From the NCBI RefSeq assembly GCF_000346485.2, contig NZ_KQ976354.1, positions 2,731,421 through 2,795,420 of the forward strand: a stretch of DNA of 64,000 nt. The letters run 5' to 3'. The notes below the pieces were generated by a model. It saw only the letters and a list, made by a program, of their open reading frames with translations. It was not told the origin of the DNA and did not search any database. A program made the translations under genes and the position numbers. This DNA comes from Scytonema hofmannii PCC 7110 (GTDB lineage: Bacteria > Cyanobacteriota > Cyanobacteriia > Cyanobacteriales > Nostocaceae). Below are positions 54,352-63,161 of this stretch, piece after piece (position 1 is the first letter of the stretch; each line of letters opens with the position of its first letter).

Positions 54352-56464
54352 AAAGCTGACAGCGCGGAACGATCGCTTTTCCTTCTTCTCTTACCAAGCC
54401 TGCACCCCGCAATCGCCAAAAGATACGTTTATCAGCACAGTTGTTTTGACGAATAATTTCTAATAAACCTTGGATTAATTCTGTTTTATTATGTAGCAGT
54501 GAAAGGTGATGGCGTAGGTGATCCCCAAAAGGCCCGCTATCATTGATGGCATTGGCAAATAAATCATTTGGGGAAATTTGCTGACTGGCTATTAAGTATA
54601 GCGATCGCCTGATTAAATAAGGATGCCCTCCGAGTAGCCCAATCAATCGTCTTTCTTCACTGGGGTTGAATGGTAAACCGTGACGCTGGTTGAGATCTGC
54701 TACCTGTTCGGGGCCGAAATCTCCCATTTCTATCACCTGTCCAACGTTAAAGGGGGATTGGTTCAAGTCGTCTATCAGTTGATAGGGTTCTGTGGAGGTA
54801 ACTAGGGTGAGATCGAAGTTTTTCCAAATGGGCGTTGTAGCGCGACAGTTGTGCCAACTCCGCAACATTCCAAAGAAATCGTTGCGAAACTCAGCGTCAA
54901 AAACTTTATCGACTTCATCCATGGCTAAAACCAATGGTTGTTTGCCCAATCCTTTTAATATATGGCGGCTGATATAACGGGTACAGCGTTGAGTATTTCC
55001 CAACGGAGCACGCCAACATTCATCAACACGATCTTCCATATCGAGTTCATCACTCACCCAGGAGCAAAACTGGCGGAAGAAAAGTTCGCTATCTTGCAGG
55101 GCTGCTTTATCAAACAGTTGGAAATCTAAATACGCCACTCGCTTACCTGCTTTCTCGGCTGTTTCTTTGATGCGAATCAACAGCGAACTTTTTCCAACTT
55201 GTCTCGATCCTTTGATTGCGATAGTGACTCCTTTTTGCTCGATAGTTCGTAATGCGATCGCATCGCACGGACGTTCGACATAAAATTGAGATTCACTGTC
55301 CATTGTCCCTTCTGGCATTTCCAATTGTGCGTTCGGGAAGGGACGGGGAAAGGATAATGCCTCACTGGCTCTCAGTAAACTGGGCTTTTGTGCTTCACCG
55401 ATACTCAATTCACCGCCTGCGATCGCTTGAGTTAACTCTGCTATTAGGCGTGGTGTATCGCTATCATCTTGCCAAAACGCCCAATTGATGGAGTCTAAGT
55501 AAGCACTTAACGGATACTGAAACTGTTCTCGATATGCCAAACGCACGGGAAGAATCGCAGGGCGTCCTCCGTGTAATTGTGCCAGCTCGTGCGCCCTCTG
55601 AATTTCCAATCCCAGCATCTCGCTGTGGACTGAACGAGAGGAAAGAAAAACAATCAGAAAATCTGATTTACAGAGTTGCTTTTCTATACACTCAGCCCAA
55701 CGAGTCCCCACCACCATTCTTTGGTCGATAAAGACCTCATGGTGTTGCGACAGCGAATGATATAGTTGTAAAGCCAGTGCTTCATCAGGGTCAGCATTGC
55801 GCTTGTAACTGATAAAAATGTGCTTGCGGTCTGTTGGTTTAGCGTCTGGTAATTTCTCAATTCCTTTTCCTACAGAAGAAGACAATCCATCTTGTGACTT
55901 CTTCTTGAGTACAGGAGTCTGGTATTCTGGTAGCCCAACCAAACGAGAACTCCCCAATTCAAAAGCAAACTCAATAGTTCTCCCAGCTGCTAGGGCATCG
56001 TAAAATGCCATAGAAAAAGCAATAGCTGCATTATCCCCAATTGTCTGATTTGTTCCTATCACATAACTGACGTGTTGTGCGATCGCTTGTGCTTGTACTT
56101 CAGAATAGCAGGCATTGAGTACCACACACTCAATACTCTCTGAAGCAAACAGCTTAAACATACGCGCCAATTCATTTGCCTGTACCAGTGCTGCTTCCCC
56201 TGCCTCATCTTCCAACACAATACCATCCTCCCCTGCACCATGCCCGCAAAAGTGAACGATCTGGGGTTGAGTGTCAAGAATTGATCGGTAAAAGTCGCGG
56301 GATCTGACTGCCCATTTTTGCTCTAATTGAAATTGCTCGCGTTTGTTCGCTCGTCGCAACCCTTCATCAATCTCCTGTACCTCTTTGTCCAATCGCAATC
56401 GAGAGGTATTTGTCGGGTTTGCAGCCAGAATCAATATAGTTTTGACACGCGGGTTATCTCTCAT
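54317..56464 (-). CDS. CHAT-TIR-AAA fusion (split STAND effector)
   Basis: 715 residues. CHAT caspase-like protease domain (~1-185): active-site His75 in HFCGHGAG and Cys119 in VVLNACYS. TIR domain (~214-345): KHIFISYKRNADPDEALALQ, FIDQRMVVGTRWAECI and candidate NADase Glu287 in MLGLEIQRA. AAA_35-like ATPase (~385-715): Walker A GSRQVGKSS (~419-427), Walker B LVLAMDEVD (~511-519), and a winged-helix end (FWRLRGAGLVREEGKAIV). Caspase-like cleavage and NAD+ loss are both effector activities used in bacterial cell-death immunity. No sensor repeats are present; the next gene, overlapping by 35 bp, has the sensor. Two Ser/Thr kinases lie upstream on the same strand. Confidence 0.88.
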   Translation of the reverse strand: MRDNPRVKTILILAANPTNTSRLRLDKEVQEIDEGLRRANKREQFQLEQKWAVRSRDFYRSILDTQPQIVHFCGHGAGEDGIVLEDEAGEAALVQANELARMFKLFASESIECVVLNACYSEVQAQAIAQHVSYVIGTNQTIGDNAAIAFSMAFYDALAAGRTIEFAFELGSSRLVGLPEYQTPVLKKKSQDGLSSSVGKGIEKLPDAKPTDRKHIFISYKRNADPDEALALQLYHSLSQHHEVFIDQRMVVGTRWAECIEKQLCKSDFLIVFLSSRSVHSEMLGLEIQRAHELAQLHGGRPAILPVRLAYREQFQYPLSAYLDSINWAFWQDDSDTPRLIAELTQAIAGGELSIGEAQKPSLLRASEALSFPRPFPNAQLEMPEGTMDSESQFYVERPCDAIALRTIEQKGVTIAIKGSRQVGKSSLLIRIKETAEKAGKRVAYLDFQLFDKAALQDSELFFRQFCSWVSDELDMEDRVDECWRAPLGNTQRCTRYISRHILKGLGKQPLVLAMDEVDKVFDAEFRNDFFGMLRSWHNCRATTPIWKNFDLTLVTSTEPYQLIDDLNQSPFNVGQVIEMGDFGPEQVADLNQRHGLPFNPSEERRLIGLLGGHPYLIRRSLYLIASQQISPNDLFANAINDSGPFGDHLRHHLSLLHNKTELIQGLLEIIRQNNCADKRIFWRLRGAGLVREEGKAIVPRCQLYAEYFRENLRE

Positions 56465-56620
56465 GCTGGGAACCGAGGATTAAGTGCTAGTACTGATGCA
56501 CTGTTAGTTTATTGACTCCTGTTGCGTACAGGTTACGATACTTACTTCATATTAGGAGAAACAAAGCTTGACTTATGCAGAAATTTACTGAGTTTTTTAC
56601 GGAAATACCATAAAACCCTC

Positions 56621-56780
56621 GGCGTTGCTGAATCAATGTATGAACCCTAGTTAAACCCGCAAGATTTACCCTCACCCTAACCCTCTCCCAAAGGGAGAGG
56701 GGACAAGAATTCTAGCTCCCTTCTCCCTTTGGGAGAAGGGTTGGGGATGAGGGCAATTCATACTGTTATTCAGCAACGCC
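56621..56780. repeat. MITE-like element with 24-bp inverted ends
   Basis: Ends GGCGTTGCTGAAT and ATTCAGCAACGCC; 21 of 24 positions match over the extended arms. The interior is a second inverted repeat (CTCTCCCAAAGGGAGAGG and TTCTCCCTTTGGGAGAAGGG). It fills nearly half of the gap between the kinase gene's end and the CHAT-TIR gene's start. No coding capacity. Confidence 0.75.
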
Positions 56781-56812
56781 AAACCCCCCTACATAGAGCC
56801 ACTGCTCACTGC

Positions 56813-58714
56813 TCACTGATGTAAGTCTGCATCCCAAACAGCAATGTAAATTTGGTCTTCATTGTTGCGTTCTATCACTCCTTTTAACCCACCAAGATTA
56901 AAAGAATATCTATTATTTTGACGCTCATAAACTTTTTGTAACCCTTGCTTAATTTCACCAGAAGCACTACCTCCCAGCATTCCTTGTAATGTATTTTGCA
57001 TTACATCTGGTTCAACAGATTGAGCAAAAGCCACCTCTGTTTGGCGCAAAACGCCCGTTCTACGGTCAAATAAATAACCAAGGTCAACCCGATTTGGCTC
57101 TAAATTGTAAAGATAAGCACGAGTATTCCACAAACCCCGAGAACGCTTTCCTGGTTTTCCTAACGCCGCTCGAACTGAATCTTCAGGCGTACCAACGGGG
57201 AATGCAGGGACATTGCTACCTTTTGTATTGGCTGTGGCAACTTTTTGCTTTTCCTCTTTTTCCGCTTGTTCTTCTTTTTCCTCTTTTGGTGGGTCAGCCT
57301 CGGAGGTTGGCTCAGTTACTGGCGTTTCCGATCGCTCTTCTGGTTGTGGTGCGGATGCAACAGGGGATTGAGAATCTTCTGCTTGTGGAGGTTGTTCTGA
57401 GGCTGGTTGAGATGTGGATGCTTCTTCTTGTTCTTGAGGTGCAGAATTTTCTGTGGATTGAGACGGTGTGGAAGTTTCTACTGGCTGTGGTGGTGGGTTG
57501 TTAACGACTGGATCGGGTGCAACTGGTGCTGGAGGTGGGACAACAACTCTAGGCATATTTCTATTAGACTCAGTTGGCACAACAGATGTTGGTGAAGGAG
57601 TTGGAGTTGTAATATTTGCTTCTGGGGCTTGTTCTGTGACAGGTGATTTCGCAACAGAAACTTCGGGTTCTGGTTGACGGTTCATGCTAGCGAACGCAAC
57701 GGCTCCAATTAAGCTCCCAACAACCAAACTCCCTGCAATCCAGGCTGGTTTTTGCCAATTAGAAGAAATTACTGGATTTTTAGTACTGTTCGGATGGAGT
57801 TGGGTATTTTGGGAAGAAGCCGTAGCACCAGCAGACAGGGGTATTGTGACTTGTCCCGTAGCTGATTGTGGGATAATGGTTGGCGGAGCAGTTGCAGATT
57901 GTAAAGCATGTAACATTTTACTAGCAGTTGTGTAGCGATCGCCTGCATTCTGCTTAATAGCGCGATCAATAACTTCTGCCAAAGTTGAGGACACCCCAGA
58001 GGCATGTTGACGCCAAATAATTTCACCTGTTTGAGGATGAGTTTCTAATTCGTAAGGACGTTTACCAGTCAGTAAATAGATCGCCGTAACGCCCAAACTG
58101 TATATGTCAGTTGCATAAACCGGGCGTCCAATAGCTTGCTCGCTAGACATATACCCTGGCGTGCCAATGATAATCGATTGCGTCAGGTTTCCAGAAGTCG
58201 TCGCGACTGAACGTATTGTTTCTTTGACAGCACCAAAATCGATGAGAACTGGTTTATTGTTCAAAGAGCGAAGAATAATATTCTCAGGTTTGATATCTCG
58301 GTGGATAATACCTTTACTGTGGACATAATCTAACACAGACAGGAGACTCAACAAAATTGCTCTGACTTCTATTTCGCTCAACGCCCCCTTAGCGTTGATA
58401 ACATCTGTCAAAGTTTCACCTTGAATCCACTCTTGAACCAAGTAAAACTGTCCTTGTTCCGAAAAGTAGGCATAAAGCTTGGGAATTTGTTCGCTTCCTT
58501 CACCCAAAAATTCCAAGGTGGCGGCTTCTCGCTCAAACCGCTGTTGAATCATTTGGTAAGTTTTCGGGTCCTTTGTCACCGGTTTGAGTTGCTTGATTAC
58601 GCAGCGTCGGCGAGAAGGCATATGGACATCCTCCGCCAAAAAGGTGTCACCAAATCCGCCAGATCCCAGCACCTGGATAACTTGATACCGATTGTTCAGC
58701 AGCTTTGTTGTCAT
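56813..58714 (-). CDS. Membrane Ser/Thr protein kinase (PknB-like), copy 1
   Basis: A Hanks-type kinase. Kinase domain at the N-terminus: G-loop LGSGGFGDTFLAED, catalytic Lys in RRCVIKQLKP, HRDIKPEN and DFG in LIDFGAVKE, GTPGYMSSEQ. One transmembrane helix (WIAGSLVVGSLIGAVAFASM, ~residue 322-342) leads to a long Pro/Ser/Glu/Gln linker and a C-terminal ~130-residue domain (PVGTPEDSVRAALGKPGKRS) seen in cyanobacterial kinases. The frame opens at 58738; the Met at 58714 (MTTKLLNNRYQV) is the usual start. Immediately upstream (61 bp) is the second kinase; downstream, past a MITE, is the CHAT-TIR gene. Confidence 0.9.
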   Translation of the reverse strand: MTTKLLNNRYQVIQVLGSGGFGDTFLAEDVHMPSRRRCVIKQLKPVTKDPKTYQMIQQRFEREAATLEFLGEGSEQIPKLYAYFSEQGQFYLVQEWIQGETLTDVINAKGALSEIEVRAILLSLLSVLDYVHSKGIIHRDIKPENIILRSLNNKPVLIDFGAVKETIRSVATTSGNLTQSIIIGTPGYMSSEQAIGRPVYATDIYSLGVTAIYLLTGKRPYELETHPQTGEIIWRQHASGVSSTLAEVIDRAIKQNAGDRYTTASKMLHALQSATAPPTIIPQSATGQVTIPLSAGATASSQNTQLHPNSTKNPVISSNWQKPAWIAGSLVVGSLIGAVAFASMNRQPEPEVSVAKSPVTEQAPEANITTPTPSPTSVVPTESNRNMPRVVVPPPAPVAPDPVVNNPPPQPVETSTPSQSTENSAPQEQEEASTSQPASEQPPQAEDSQSPVASAPQPEERSETPVTEPTSEADPPKEEKEEQAEKEEKQKVATANTKGSNVPAFPVGTPEDSVRAALGKPGKRSRGLWNTRAYLYNLEPNRVDLGYLFDRRTGVLRQTEVAFAQSVEPDVMQNTLQGMLGGSASGEIKQGLQKVYERQNNRYSFNLGGLKGVIERNNEDQIYIAVWDADLHQ

Positions 58715-58799
58715 ACTGAGATTGAAGCCCTCACCCAACTTAGACTAGGATAACGCAAGCTGCTAATGTAGCTTAAACTGTTAAACAAGGCAAAAAATT

Positions 58800-60350
58800 T
58801 TATCTTGCATCAGCTATAATCCATTTGCTGTTCTGAGCATCCCACAAAAGGAAAAAACGCACGGAACTGGGAACAACTTTTCCCGTTTTCATAAAGTACC
58901 TTAATTGAGCATTGACTGTTGCTGTTTCCGTACCTGCTTCCACTAAACTGACTTGTTCGAGTTCTACACGTTGAACCTGTCCCCCCCACCAATCAATGTA
59001 GGAAAGATAACCATTTGGGTGAAGCCGTTGATTGTTTTGGTAAGTGGGAGAAAGTTGATTCCATCCCGTTTGATATTCACCTCGATTAATTGTTGAGTAA
59101 TAATTTTGAATTGCTTGTTCTGGTGATGGTTGATCGACTGAAGGCGATGATGAATCGGAAACTTGAGGAGATGGAGTTGTCTCAGGAACCTGCGTTTCTT
59201 GGGATGGTATGGTTTCTTGAGGTTCCTCAGAAGGTTCTGCTGACGGTTGAATGGATGTTTGGGTTTGCTGTGTTGATGATTGTTGTACCTGTTGTTGAGA
59301 TTGTTTCCAGTTAAAAATCACAAAGATACCAGTACCAATGGCAACAGTCACACCAATAGCAGCCAATAAACTACCAATGAACGTGCCGTCGAACCAATTA
59401 GATGGTCTGCTACTTTGAGAGGAAGGTTGTGAGGATTGCGCCGGACTAATAGGAAGGGTGTGTTGAGGTGTAGGGTTAGGGGGTGTAGTAGGAACTTGTG
59501 GGTGGATGTAAGGAACAGTAGGTGCAACTGGTACTGTCCCAGTTTGTAAAGCTTGTAGCATTTCTCTAGCAGTGGTAAAGCGATCGTGCGTACTAAATTG
59601 AATTGCTTTTTCCAGAACTGCTGCGAAACTTGGCGTTACACTCAAAGCATATTGCCTCCATAATACAGCACCTGTAGCGGGATCGGTGCCTAACTCTTGG
59701 GGAGATTTGCCTGTCAGCAAATAAATTGCCGTCAACCCCAAACTGTAGAGATCGCTAGCAAACATGGGACGACCAACCGATTGCTCGCTAGGCATATATC
59801 CTGGCGTACCAATCACAATTGATTTGGTGGAATTGCCAGAAGGTGTCATGACTGTTCCTACAGTTTCTTTAACTGCACCAAAATCAATTAAAACTGGTTG
59901 CTCATCGCGATGACGAATGAGAATATTCTCTGGTTTGATGTCGCGATGAACAATGCCTTTATTGTGAACAAATTCCAGAACTGGCAAAATACTGGTTAAA
60001 ATTTCTTTGACCGAACTCTCACTGAGCAGACCCTGTTGTTGCACCTTTGCTGTCAGAGTTTGTCCTTCAATATACTCTTGAACTAAGTAGAATTGACCAT
60101 TTTCTGAAAAGTAAGCGTACAAGCGGGGAATTTGGCTGCTACCATCTCCAAGGTCTTCTAGAATTGCTGCTTCACGCCGGAATCGCTGCTGTACTAGTTC
60201 GTAGACTTGAGGATTATCCTGAATTGGTTTCAGTTGTTTGATAACACAGCGGCGCTGTGAGGGCATTTGGGTATCTTCTGCCAAGAATGTTTCACCAAAT
60301 CCTCCATTCCCCAAAGTGCGAAGAACTCGATAGCGGTTGTTAAGCAGCAT
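58800..60350 (-). CDS. Membrane Ser/Thr protein kinase (PknB-like), copy 2
   Basis: Kinase motifs LGNGGFGETFLAED, RRCVIKQLKP, HRDIKPEN, LIDFGAVKE and GTPGYMPSEQ are all present, so it should be active. A transmembrane helix (FIGSLLAAIGVTVAIGTGIF, ~345-365) is followed by a Gln/Pro/Ser linker and an NTF2-like C-terminal domain (AIQNYYSTINRGEYQTGWNQ). Kinase parts of copies 1 and 2 are very alike; the extracellular domains are unrelated, so they probably sense different things. The frame opens at 60395, but residues before MLLNNRYRVL (60350) are encoded by the GACCAGT repeat run at 60352-60388. Confidence 0.9.
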   Translation of the reverse strand: MLLNNRYRVLRTLGNGGFGETFLAEDTQMPSQRRCVIKQLKPIQDNPQVYELVQQRFRREAAILEDLGDGSSQIPRLYAYFSENGQFYLVQEYIEGQTLTAKVQQQGLLSESSVKEILTSILPVLEFVHNKGIVHRDIKPENILIRHRDEQPVLIDFGAVKETVGTVMTPSGNSTKSIVIGTPGYMPSEQSVGRPMFASDLYSLGLTAIYLLTGKSPQELGTDPATGAVLWRQYALSVTPSFAAVLEKAIQFSTHDRFTTAREMLQALQTGTVPVAPTVPYIHPQVPTTPPNPTPQHTLPISPAQSSQPSSQSSRPSNWFDGTFIGSLLAAIGVTVAIGTGIFVIFNWKQSQQQVQQSSTQQTQTSIQPSAEPSEEPQETIPSQETQVPETTPSPQVSDSSSPSVDQPSPEQAIQNYYSTINRGEYQTGWNQLSPTYQNNQRLHPNGYLSYIDWWGGQVQRVELEQVSLVEAGTETATVNAQLRYFMKTGKVVPSSVRFFLLWDAQNSKWIIADAR

Positions 60351-60351
60351 A

Positions 60352-60388
60352 ACAGTGACCAGTGAGCAGTGACCAGTGACCAGTTGAC
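60352..60388. repeat. GACCAGT/GAGCAGT tandem repeat
   Basis: Four to five direct copies of GACCAGT/GAGCAGT just before the kinase ATG, same family as at 3327. Confidence 0.85.
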
Positions 60389-60433
60389 CGATCAACGCTA
60401 AGATATATTGTTTGATATTTTACTCGGTTTTTG

Positions 60434-61690
60434 ATGCTGCCAACCAATGAGCGTAGAATGACTAAAATTAGCCAAGTCTTTTTATCAACGCTAGCACTGC
60501 TTTTAAGTGGTACTGGTCTTTTCTTAAGTGCTTGGATTGTCCTTCCTGCGCCGACTATGCTTTTACTGGCTTTGGCTGTAGGCGCACCTGAAGTCTGTCC
60601 TTGGTTATTGGGATTAAATGCTATAGCTCTTTTGCTGGCTTGGTTGTGGATTTACCAACGCCGCCTCAAGTCTCTAGCTTGTATCGTTAGCTCGATAGGA
60701 TTGCTTATCTGTGGATTGGAGTTGGCGACGATACCACAAACTCAAATGCAGATGGCAAATGCGATCGCATTGGGTTTAGGTGTAAATTATCTAGAAAAGA
60801 TTCCCGTAGAAATCAGGGCGAAAATGCGATCGCCCTTGGCGCAAGCCGTACCCGGCTTATCGCATCCCTTCAGCCTCACAGATTCCTTTCTTGGGATTCA
60901 TCGCGATGAAACTCGCCATCACACAGGTATCCGCTTTGCCAATCCTAACGGAGTCCCGCTAAGTATGGAAGTTTACCAACCCCTAAAGGTGGGTAAATAT
61001 CCAGCACTAGTTGTCATCTATGGTGGTGCGTGGCAAAGGGGTAGTCCTAGTGCAAATGCTGAATTCAACCAATACATGGCATCACGTGGATATACAGTAT
61101 TTGCCATTGATTACCGCCATGCACCCCAACACCGCTTTCCCGCCCAATTAGAGGATGTACGTGCAGCCCTCAATTTTATTCGCACGCACGCAGTAGAGTA
61201 TGAAGCTGATGTAGAACGAATGGTGTTGTTTGGGCGTTCATCTGGCGCACACTTGGCAATGCTTGCCGCTTATCAACCTGATGCACCGCCACTCCGCGCT
61301 GTTATTAGCTATTATGGTCCAGTGAACCTCGCTGAAGGATACAAAGATCCACCATCACCCGATCCGATTAATGTTCGTCAGGTTTTGGAAACATTTTTAG
61401 GTGGCTCACTCCAAGAACTTCCCCAACAGTATAAGATAGCTTCACCAGTTCATTACGTGACACGTCCGTTACCACCAACACTCTTAGTTTATGGCGATCG
61501 CGACCACATAGTGGAGGCCAAATTTGGACGCCGGATGTATCAACGCTTACTTACCTCTAAGACCACTACTGTTTTCTTAGAAATTCCCTGGGCAGAACAC
61601 GCTTTTGATGCTGTTTTCAATGGTGTGAACAATCAATTGGCACTGTACTATACTGAAAGGTTTTTGGCTTGGGCATTTTTTAACCAATAA
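60434..61690 (+). CDS. Alpha/beta hydrolase with membrane N-terminus
   Basis: About 418 residues. The N-terminus has three to four transmembrane helices (SQVFLSTLALLLSGTGLFLS; PTMLLLALAVGAP; LLGLNAIALLLAWLWIYQ; SIGLLICGLELATI). An esterase domain follows: oxyanion motif VIYGGAWQRGSP, RHAPQHRFP, nucleophile elbow LFGRSSGAHLAML, acid in VYGDRDHIVE and His in WAEHAFDAV, so a BD-FAE/HSL-type esterase with all catalytic residues. Substrate unknown. Between the two parts ~12 residues (RSPLAQAVPGLS) come from the dispersed repeat at 60826. Starts at 60434 or the ATG at 60458 (MTKISQVF). Confidence 0.85.
   Translation: MLPTNERRMTKISQVFLSTLALLLSGTGLFLSAWIVLPAPTMLLLALAVGAPEVCPWLLGLNAIALLLAWLWIYQRRLKSLACIVSSIGLLICGLELATIPQTQMQMANAIALGLGVNYLEKIPVEIRAKMRSPLAQAVPGLSHPFSLTDSFLGIHRDETRHHTGIRFANPNGVPLSMEVYQPLKVGKYPALVVIYGGAWQRGSPSANAEFNQYMASRGYTVFAIDYRHAPQHRFPAQLEDVRAALNFIRTHAVEYEADVERMVLFGRSSGAHLAMLAAYQPDAPPLRAVISYYGPVNLAEGYKDPPSPDPINVRQVLETFLGGSLQELPQQYKIASPVHYVTRPLPPTLLVYGDRDHIVEAKFGRRMYQRLLTSKTTTVFLEIPWAEHAFDAVFNGVNNQLALYYTERFLAWAFFNQ
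60826..60862. repeat. Dispersed HIP1-containing repeat, copy 2, in frame in hydrolase gene
   Basis: Matches 46761-46797 at 36 of 37 bases and is read in the same frame. It lies in the linker between the membrane and esterase domains, where an insertion would be tolerated. Confidence 0.85.
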
Positions 61691-62299
61691 TTGCAAAGAG
61701 GTGCTTTCATTCTCGGCAATAAACGAAGCCCACGCACATATTATTTTGACGTAGCGTTATGAAGAGTCATTAAAGCTTATTTTTTAGCTCTAATTTAAAA
61801 AGTTTTTTTGTCAACTTGAATTGCGATTCACTCAATTATTTTCGTCTTTATGAGACTACCATACTAACTGCTTTTTATCTAAACGCTCTGGATAAGTGGA
61901 GTAAGTAATTAAACTCAATGCTAAATTTAGATATCAAACGCTAAAAGTGGGTTGGATAAAATTGTGAACTGCATAACCATATAACTATTTTTAGCTTACT
62001 TATTTACACCTAACTTGAAAATAGGAAGTGGGGAACTCGGGGCCCCTCTGGGGATAAGGGGCAATGGGGAGTGGGGAGTGGGGGGAAGAGAAATTTTCAG
62101 ATCTGCTGGTGTACGCAGTTCATAACGACTACTTATTTCTAAAAGCCTTATTTAGAAATAACTACTTGAGTTATTTCTTGCTGGAGCTAAAAATCTCATG
62201 AGAAGACTTTAATCTTCCTACAAATCTTACTTTAGAAAACACCTAGTCATTAATTTAGCCCAATGAATGTATAATATATAACTATAATAACTAGCAGTA

Positions 62300-62328
62300 A
62301 GCCCAACTCACTGAGATCGGTTGGGGCT
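62300..62328. ncRNA. Hairpin, possible small RNA or terminator
   Basis: AGCCCAAC and GTTGGGGCT arms (one bulge) with a 12-base loop. It stands 600 bp from the nearest gene on the left and 830 on the right and is preceded by A/T-rich DNA (TATAATATATAAC-like, near 62270-62290) that could supply a promoter. No family recognised. Confidence 0.25.
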
Positions 62329-62762
62329 GACTCTATGTCTTGTTGTGACTATTTCTGAAGCATCACAACGCCTAGACGTATTCAGTTAAGTCGTGTATCA
62401 TTGTGTCTAGTCGTTACTCTGTCATTGTATCGCTGAGTGCCCACTCTCCTAGTTCCAATAACAAAGGTTAAATAAACCGCAAAATTTGTATATGCAATTT
62501 GTAGAATACGGATTTAAAAATAGACAGGGTTATAATATTCAATACTTTTCTTACTTTTCTGATTTTTCTTACTTTTATGTTTTTTCTTTTAGAGATTATT
62601 TATAAAGTCAATCAGATGAAATAATATGGTATTAAGTTTACTAGTTGTAGCAATAAGTAAGTTTTATTTGAAGAATATTCATGGAAGATTTAAGATTTTT
62701 TTTCACTTTTTTGCTTCATTAATTTAATAGTAATGATATGTTGATTGTTGAGCCCGTTTAAA

Positions 62763-62902
62763 AGGATGTTTTACAAGTCCTAGAAGGTGTAATTTTACCG
62801 TTCTGACTTAGGTCAACTACAGCAAAAATAGATCTTTCATCTATGTACTGAGATACTTCGCTGTGCTCACTACAAGAGCAAAAGACCCTTTTAAAACATC
62901 CT
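62763..62902. repeat. Possible MITE
   Basis: AGGATGTTTTA at 62763 and TAAAACATCCT at 62892-62902 form an 11-bp inverted pair ~140 bp apart, with TTAAA/TAAA beside both ends. No coding potential. Confidence 0.4.
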
Positions 62903-63161
62903 CTAAATACGGTTACGTTCTCTATGATTCTTGGTAATGCACTGTTAATTTTTACACTGTTATAATGAAAATCTGCACTTAGCAGACTTAAATATAGAGT
63001 GTTTTACCATTAGCTAGTAGTTTGTTCTTCAAGTTCTGTTTGAGCTCAATGAATTAGATAGCAACAGTGTTGAAAAACGCTTGGTAGCTGTTGATTCAAT
63101 AGCTTCAATTGCCTCACAACTTAAGCATTTTTTTGTTCTTTCAACTTAAATTGGAGAAGAT

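Larger units (their letters stand above)
61691..63161. other. Long non-coding region with repeats
   Basis: About 1.47 kb without a supported ORF. It contains a dispersed repeat with a GGGGAGT run (62010-62140), a hairpin (62300-62328) and a possible MITE (62763-62902). No tRNA, rRNA or CRISPR seen. The last 100 bp must hold the promoter of the gene at 63162. Confidence 0.6.

Noticed and set aside
62300-62328. tRNA or known ncRNA
   Set aside because: No tRNA arms or T-loop consensus were found here or elsewhere in the window; only a simple hairpin.
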